This document shows, one piece after another, positions 7,701 to 9,868 of a stretch of 9,868 bases of DNA. Each line of letters opens with the position of its first letter. Position 1 is the first letter of the stretch. The notes beneath the pieces were generated by a model. That model ran no database searches and had not been told where the DNA came from. It saw nothing but the letters and a program-made list of their open reading frames with translations. Source of the DNA: an uncultured Collinsella sp. (GTDB lineage: Bacteria; Actinomycetota; Coriobacteriia; Coriobacteriales; Coriobacteriaceae). A program made the translations under genes and the position numbers. The DNA lies in contig CABUDZ010000077.1 of NCBI GenBank assembly GCA_902490445.1, positions 1-9,868 on the forward strand, given 5' to 3'.

Positions 7701-9868
7701 TCACCTGTCCATCGGATTCGAACTGCGCGTAGTACGTTATGTCTTGCGTGGCGGTCACATCGAGGGTCGCCGCGGTCTCGACAATCGAGGTGCCCTCCTT
7801 ATCGGTGCTCCAGCCCACAAAGCGATAGCCCATACCGGCAACAGCGGACAGTTCCACCTGGTCGCCCACGGCAAAGCTACCGCTGCCCGTAACACGGCAG
7901 CCCCTGTTCGAAGCCTTGTCCTTCACCACGACCTCGCCCGTAACGGTCCCCTCGTACGGATCGGCAAACACGGCCTGGAGCTCCAACGTATCGTCCTCGA
8001 GCCCCTCGACCATATCCTTGTCGAGCTTAACCCAGCAATGGGCGTCGCAGCTCAGCAGCAACTTGTTGCCCTCGGCATCCAGGACATACCAACCGGCAAA
8101 TCGCTTGGTACCCATAGGCGTAGCGTTGAGTTCGACCGTATCACCGAATTGATAGGAGCCCTCGCCGCTCAGGGTGCTAACGCTATCGTCACTCGAGCTC
8201 AAAACGACCTGATAGGACTTAGGCGTAAAGGTCGCCGTATAGGTGGCGTCACCCGCGACCTTAACGGTATAGTCGGCGTTCTCGCTGACTGTCTCGCCCT
8301 TGTCGTCCGTCCAACCCGCAAACGAATACCCGGTGTTGGCGATCGCACGAAGCGTTGCGCGGTCGCCAGCCTCATAGCCACCAAAGCCGCTCACGGCTCC
8401 GCCCTCGGCAGGCGAAGCAACGGTATGCACGACATACGAACCCGACGCAAAGACGGCATAGAGCGACGTGTCCTCACGCACGGTAAATCGATAGGTTTTC
8501 TTGGAGCTCACGCACGTGCCGTTCTGGAACCAGCCCACAAAAGCCGTATCCTCGGCGGCGACCGCGCGCACGGTTGCGACCTGCCCGGCGGCATACGCCC
8601 CCGCGCCCTCGACCGTGCCCATGCTCTCTTCGCAGGAGACGTCCACCGTATATTGCTTTGCCGAGAACACGGCCTGGAGCGTCGTGTCGGACGTTGGCAT
8701 CACGTGATAGGTACTGTCACGGCTTACCACGGCGCCCGAAGCATCGGCCCAATACTCAAACGCATAGTCCGAAAGCGCATGCGCGGTCAGCGTGGCGGCA
8801 TGCCCCGCCTCAACGGTACCCGTGCCCTCGACCCAGCCGGCGACACTCGATTCGACCAGCGAACCGGTGCCGGAATCGACTACCGTCGTGGCGTCGACGT
8901 CATAGCTTTTCGCCATAAAGCGAGCGACGTGCACATGGCTGCGCTCCTGGTGGCAGGTGAACTCCGCATCGGCAGACTCAAACGTGCCGTCTGCCGTATA
9001 CCAACCAGTAAAGACATAACCGGGATTGGGCGTTGCCTTAAGGGCAACCTCCGCGCCGCGGTCCGCAAGAACGCGGCTCGCCTTGACGGTGCCGCCCTCC
9101 GCAGGATCAGCGAGGGGCACGCAGACGGTATCGATCGGCACAAAGGCCGCGGTAATAACGCAGTGTCCGGTTTTACCGCGAGCCTTCGCAACCAACGAGG
9201 TCTCGTGCTTAAGGCTCTTCAGGCGGCCATTGACGTACCAACCCCAGAACAAAAAGCCAGGATGGGCCTTGGCCGTCAAATGAAGGGTTTCCCCTAATTT
9301 AAACTTATCGGTCGTAGGCTTCACCACGGTCCCATTGCACGTCACGGTACCGCCGAGCCATGAATCGGCGGTGACGATGACCTCGGGTTTTGAGTCGGTA
9401 AAAATCGCGGTATAGGTATCGCTCTTGGTGACCTTGACGACCAGCTCGGCGGTATCGTACTCCTTACCGGAGCCATCCTTCCAATGGTCAAAACGATAGC
9501 CGTCGTTGGCCTTTGCCTTGAGCATCACCGTATCGCCGTAGCCACAGGTAACAGAAGATGCCCCCGGGTGGCCCTCGATCTCAACCGTACCGCGCTCCAC
9601 AAAGGTCTTTTTTGCCTTCGCCGTCACGGTATACGTGTTTTCCTCAAACACCGCGCGCACGGTGCATTCCACGTCCTCGGGATAGAACTCGAGGTAGCTG
9701 GGGTCGGTGCCCAAAAGCAGGTCCGTCTTGGCGTCGTACCAGCCCTTAAAGGTAAATTGTTTGCTCGCCTCGGCCGTGAGCTCAATGCTCAGCGTGGCAG
9801 GCTCGCCTTTCATGCAATAGCCCTCGCCGTGCACCATATATTTGCCCGCCATGGCCGCGGCAGGCTCA
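1768..9868 (-). CDS. Giant modular cell-wall-anchored surface protein (InlB B-like, Ig-like, He_PIG and MBG repeats), 5' end cut by window edge
   Basis: The reading frame is open from the right edge to TAA at 1770-1768, giving at least 2,699 residues. The first methionine (codon 9852-9850) is not a credible start: Ala and Pro codons precede it in frame, it lies inside a repeat, and no signal peptide or RBS accompanies it. Domain order from the N-terminal side is as follows. First come 12 InlB B-like repeats of 72-90 residues, each with the F-x-x-W core (FKGWY, FTGWY, FSHWV and similar). Then come cassettes A, B and C, each with a degenerate B-like module, an Ig-like domain, a He_PIG-type Ig domain and MBG-like domains; Asp/Pro-rich linkers follow B and C. 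Last is LVDTG, a hydrophobic helix and an RRRR tail. Such proteins are typically sortase-anchored adhesins or wall-bound stalks exposed on Gram-positive cells; the ligand cannot be predicted. No enzymatic domain is visible. The gene is followed by an intrinsic terminator and has high-GC codon use throughout. Confidence 0.93.
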   Translation of the reverse strand, partial: EPAAAMAGKYMVHGEGYCMKGEPATLSIELTAEASKQFTFKGWYDAKTDLLLGTDPSYLEFYPEDVECTVRAVFEENTYTVTAKAKKTFVERGTVEIEGHPGASSVTCGYGDTVMLKAKANDGYRFDHWKDGSGKEYDTAELVVKVTKSDTYTAIFTDSKPEVIVTADSWLGGTVTCNGTVVKPTTDKFKLGETLHLTAKAHPGFLFWGWYVNGRLKSLKHETSLVAKARGKTGHCVITAAFVPIDTVCVPLADPAEGGTVKASRVLADRGAEVALKATPNPGYVFTGWYTADGTFESADAEFTCHQERSHVHVARFMAKSYDVDATTVVDSGTGSLVESSVAGWVEGTGTVEAGHAATLTAHALSDYAFEYWADASGAVVSRDSTYHVMPTSDTTLQAVFSAKQYTVDVSCEESMGTVEGAGAYAAGQVATVRAVAAEDTAFVGWFQNGTCVSSKKTYRFTVREDTSLYAVFASGSYVVHTVASPAEGGAVSGFGGYEAGDRATLRAIANTGYSFAGWTDDKGETVSENADYTVKVAGDATYTATFTPKSYQVVLSSSDDSVSTLSGEGSYQFGDTVELNATPMGTKRFAGWYVLDAEGNKLLLSCDAHCWVKLDKDMVEGLEDDTLELQAVFADPYEGTVTGEVVVKDKASNRGCRVTGSGSFAVGDQVELSAVAGMGYRFVGWSTDKEGTSIVETAATLDVTATQDITYYAQFESDGQVTITVTGSSIFRGTALLVDGIPAGSRSYDRGDMFMAIAIPWKKYHFSHWVDDAGVTVSYSAFYIGTAKENKQLTAVFYETGCDVQVATYPKDAGFSMVALGTGGSYHSAAIMFTVPHKGWKFKYWVDENGMPVGFTPVINRVVFGNRTFTAVYERATMSVTAVDPRQGGHVEGSSEDESLGYAVTNEVENGESTTLTAVPDAGYVFDGWYARNDDGSLGDEPLSTDATWTFVPGDNMTVEARFAEAPKYKVTARAVNGSVDSESALVATDGKVTLSATPDEGCYLTRVTVAEEAGDDGSAGNAYDLDISDYKGGAYEVTLSGVSAPQKVTFEFAKAAAPQVLAQPQDASAYEGDPVELSVAAEAGRNVRVHAAVSSGSAADVKLSYQWYRVSDDGGKAVALKSETGETLSIAQLDSENEGEYFCRITQSYLGTVTKMDTEHAKASIVPRETLVFNGRVLPVATAHDEYRAQIAGATGGKAPYAYNLDDVEVPEGMQLTLADDGSGTLVLSGVPAATGVCRFKIRCTDDLGDKCDARFALLVKAKEAPLAFEGMTFTYNATAQAPELSGLPEGCEDDVKLTYVGTGDTHYSSDQAPVDAGTYRAVAMLDAKGYVGNASCDFTIEKAPVDISIETSDVTYDGARHGAAVAVAGLDASAYSVAYRGIDGTSYGPTALEPCDSGNYRVTVTVTDPNYQGKKSAEFSITKASQVITGTTSYSGVYGGDPIVFNNVAQTPVSFELVDSDDDASPVSIKGRCATVKAAGTARVVAHAKASRNYLAAEDVELTVSVAPAQLLVKVDDAERFEGQKNPEFTSSLVSRCNTSDVKVTYFCSANEKSPADEYQIDAAVADPNFDVAVDPGTLTVKKKPEHYKVTAKAVNGSVDNALVSVVEGGDATLSATPDEDCYLERVTVVQAGSDATVDLDISDYKGGAYEVTLNDVTASQEVTFEFAKADAPRVVAQAQDVSVHEGDTVALSVAAEAGKSVLDHAASSMGCAAEVELSYQWFRMANGKAVALDGETGETLSLADLDDEKAGEYFCRITQRYLGTEKQADSDCAAVSVVPWDTLVFNGDLLPAASAHGTYLATIAGAAGGKAPYEYAWDETKLPDGFKLSRTPGGLTLSGIPSKTGVSAFDITCRDARGEAMTARFALVVQAKHVKLSFTDSDFTFNGASQAPEVSGAPKVCKGDLKVWYFGTGSTQYSSTEAPTDAGAYRAVATLRVHGYIGAAACQFEIAPAKLKVKVDDAERFEGEANPAFTSSLESAVDTSGVKVEYSCDADESSPAGEYQIGATVTDPNFDVEVVPGTLTVKKKQEPVDPDPVVPDPDNPDPDNPDPDQPDPGPNPDPDPNPEPDNPDPGPKPDPDNPDPDNPEPDNPDKPERIEVTAKAVNGSVDNASVTVDAGGDVTLSATPDKGCYLERVTVTEAGSDKAIDLDISDYEGGAYEVTLSSVTASQEVTFEFVKADAPKVIAQPQDASAHESDAVVLSVAAEAGKGVLDHASSSTGSAADVELSYQWFHMVGGEAVALEGETGETLLIEGLDDDCAGEYFCRVTQCYLGTETQVESDRAVVSVVPRDALVFNGGLLPVARARSTYRATISGAAGGEAPYEYTWDDAKLPDGFKLTRTAGGLTLSGTPSKVGVSTFDITCKDAQGKTVTAHFVLVVQAKRVELAFEGGNFVYSGDAQAPEVTGVPKACEGDLRVRYYGTGGTHYSSSGAPTDAGTYRAVATLRSDGYIGAASRKFKISPAKLRVKVDDAERFEGEANPAFTSSLKSSADTSGVKVEYSCVADESSPAGEYQIGATVADPNFDVTVEPGTLTVKKKQEPVNPDPVVPDPDKPDGPDPDKPDPDKPEPDQPDPGKPEPDKPEPDQPDKPDPDNPDKPEPDNPSKPEPEKPGTPDSDQPDSKDPTKPGSSDDSAADKAKASGTENSCKKESSKSSAQQLVDTGDRAPLAVVVAAGAAALVALGLELLRRRRSDA
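1771..1878 (-). other. C-terminal cell-wall sorting signal, LVDTG variant of LPXTG
   Basis: The last 36 residues have the tripartite layout of a sortase substrate: pentapeptide LVDTG (1878-1864), then Asp-Arg-Ala-Pro, a hydrophobic stretch rich in Val, Ala and Leu, and a positive tail RRRRSDA. In the known mechanism, sortase cleaves between Thr and Gly and joins Thr to the peptidoglycan precursor. The Pro normally at the second position is replaced by Val (codon GTC at 1875-1873), so the match to LPXTG is incomplete; the Thr-Gly cleavage site and the flanking pattern are intact. A Ser/Lys-rich spacer of about 30 residues lies between this signal and the Asp/Pro linker. Confidence 0.8.
1972..2235 (-). 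repeat. C-terminal Asp/Pro-rich wall-spanning linker (linker 2)
   Basis: About 88 residues consist almost only of Pro, Asp, Glu, Lys, Asn and Gly in units such as PDPDKP, PEPDQP and PDKP. The DNA is correspondingly a degenerate tandem repeat, seen on the plus strand as runs of tccggg, tcaggc and ttgtcc variants. It follows the KKKQEP end of cassette C and precedes the Ser/Lys spacer and sorting signal, the usual place for a peptidoglycan-spanning segment. Acidic Pro-rich tracts of this kind are extended and flexible. Its first residues repeat those of linker 1, with one Asp/Asn difference. Confidence 0.88.
2239..3567 (-). repeat. Surface-protein cassette C (443 residues)
   Basis: This is the third copy of the multi-domain cassette. 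Modules in order are: degenerate InlB B-like domain (3567-3316; the usual GW is replaced, giving GCYLERV); Ig-like domain (3309-2986; core SYQWF and EYFCRVTQ); He_PIG-type Ig domain (2982-2707; LPDGFKL and LTLSGTPSKVG); MBG-like domain (2706-2473; PTDAGTYRAVATL); and MBG domain of the YGX type (2472-2239; FEGEANPAF, AGEYQI, PGTLTVKKK). It is clearly closest to cassette B. By eye, the last module plus linker start differs at about 9 of 90 residues. A Cys that A and B have near the end of the MBG-like domain is Arg here (CGC at 2487-2485), leaving the upstream Cys at 2622-2620 without its likely partner. Confidence 0.85.
3571..3768 (-). repeat. Internal Asp/Pro-rich linker between cassettes B and C (linker 1)
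   Basis: A 66-residue tract of PDPDNP, PDPDQP, PDPGPNP and similar units is encoded by degenerate tandem repeats visible on the plus strand as gggtta/ggatcagg/tccggg variants. It begins with QEPVDPDPVVPDPD, nearly the same as the start of linker 2, and is likewise preceded by LTVKKK. A wall-spanning-type segment in the middle of the protein is unusual. It probably acts as a stiff, extended hinge separating cassette C from cassette B and the distal domains. The simple repeats make it prone to length change. Confidence 0.86.
3772..5097 (-). repeat. Surface-protein cassette B (442 residues)
   Basis: This is the second cassette copy, with the same module order as C: degenerate B-like domain (5097-4849; YKVTAKAVNGSVDN, CYLERV), Ig-like domain (4842-4519; SYQWFRM, EYFCRITQ), He_PIG-type domain (4515-4240; LPDGFKL, LTLSGIPSKTG), MBG-like domain (4239-4006; PTDAGAYRAVATL) and MBG YGX-type domain (4005-3772). 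The likely disulfide pair of the MBG-like domain is intact (VCKGD and AACQF). It joins cassette A through only KKKPEH, without an Asp/Pro linker, and passes into linker 1 on the other side. Confidence 0.85.
5107..6963 (-). repeat. Surface-protein cassette A (619 residues), with two additional modules
   Basis: This is the first and most divergent cassette. It has a degenerate B-like domain (6963-6697), Ig-like domain (6690-6361; SYQWYRV, EYFCRITQ), He_PIG-type domain (6357-6073; VPEGMQL, LVLSGVPAATG) and MBG-like domain (6072-5830; PVDAGTYRAVAML). Two modules absent from B and C come next. One is MBG-like (5829-5584; VTYDGARHG, DSGNYRVTVTVTDPNYQG). The other resembles the YGD-type Ig-like companions of MBG domains (5583-5332; VYGGDPIVFNN, AAGTARVVAHAKASRNYLAA). 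The terminal MBG YGX-type module (5331-5107) ends in LTVKKKPEH. The order fits an original cassette from which B and C lost two modules, or an insertion in A; the sequence alone does not decide. Confidence 0.83.
6964..9868 (-). repeat. Array of 12 InlB B-like repeats at the N-terminal side of the surface protein
   Basis: Twelve divergent repeats follow one another without linkers. Approximate limits on the minus strand are R1 9868-9637 (cut by the edge), R2 9636-9391, R3 9390-9133, R4 9132-8908, R5 8907-8656, R6 8655-8440, R7 8439-8218, R8 8217-7948, R9 7947-7711, R10 7710-7465, R11 7464-7237 and R12 7236-6964. The shared plan is a Y-x-V strand, GG/GTV turn, G-D/E-x-V-x-L-x-A strand, G-Y-x-F-x-G-W core, and closing Y-x-A-x-F. 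The core Trp is kept in all 12, but the Gly before it becomes His or Tyr in R2, R5, R10 and R11. R8 carries an insertion with two Cys (SCDAHCW). In known proteins such domains form rigid beta rods lifting binding domains off the surface. Confidence 0.88.

Noticed and set aside
4237..9297. Plus-strand open frame of about 1,686 codons opposite the surface gene
   Set aside because: It is in exact antisense register with the minus-strand gene, so its openness follows from absence of TTA, CTA and TCA sense codons. Its translation is rich in Arg, His and Gly with no domain pattern, while the minus-strand reading gives clear repeats.
9850..9852. ATG as start of the surface gene
   Set aside because: The frame is open upstream, there is no Shine-Dalgarno sequence, no signal peptide follows, and the methionine lies within a B-like repeat.

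Overview
The window looks like chromosomal DNA of a high-GC Gram-positive bacterium. The best guess is a gut-type Actinomycetota of class Coriobacteriia (Collinsella/Olsenella-like). This rests on GC-rich codon choice, tRNA genes with encoded CCA ends, and a giant exported protein with a sortase-type C-terminus and InlB/MBG/Ig-like repeats. The genus is inferred, not demonstrated. Every gene I can support lies on the minus strand, so the window reads biologically from its right end to its left end.

From right to left: (1) Positions 9868 to 1768 hold most of one very large gene for a modular surface protein. Its 5' end, signal peptide included, lies beyond the right edge. At least 2,699 residues are visible: 12 InlB B-like repeats (about 963 residues), three related multi-domain cassettes A, B and C, two Asp/Pro-rich linkers, and a non-canonical cell-wall sorting signal, LVDTG. 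(2) Positions 1767 to 1650 are a compact intergenic region. It has a strong intrinsic terminator for the surface gene and, overlapping it, a possible brnQ promoter with a palindrome. (3) Positions 1649 to 291 encode BrnQ, a branched-chain amino acid permease. (4) Positions 290 to 200 hold a near-consensus promoter with a 6-bp-arm palindrome in its spacer. (5) Positions 199 to 43 are a tRNA-Pro(UGG)/tRNA-Gly(UCC) pair, probably one transcript. Positions 42 to 1 show nothing I can name.

The genes do not form an obvious pathway. They look like three adjacent transcription units (surface protein, transporter, tRNA pair), closely packed and codirectional. The most informative part is the internal architecture of the surface protein. 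Cassettes B and C, each followed by an Asp/Pro linker, look like copies of one duplicated cassette-plus-stalk unit. Cassette A is more divergent, carries two additional modules and has no linker. I found no CRISPR array, phage, insertion sequence or defence system, and no clear sign of an undescribed system beyond this unusual architecture and the tight intergenic layouts.
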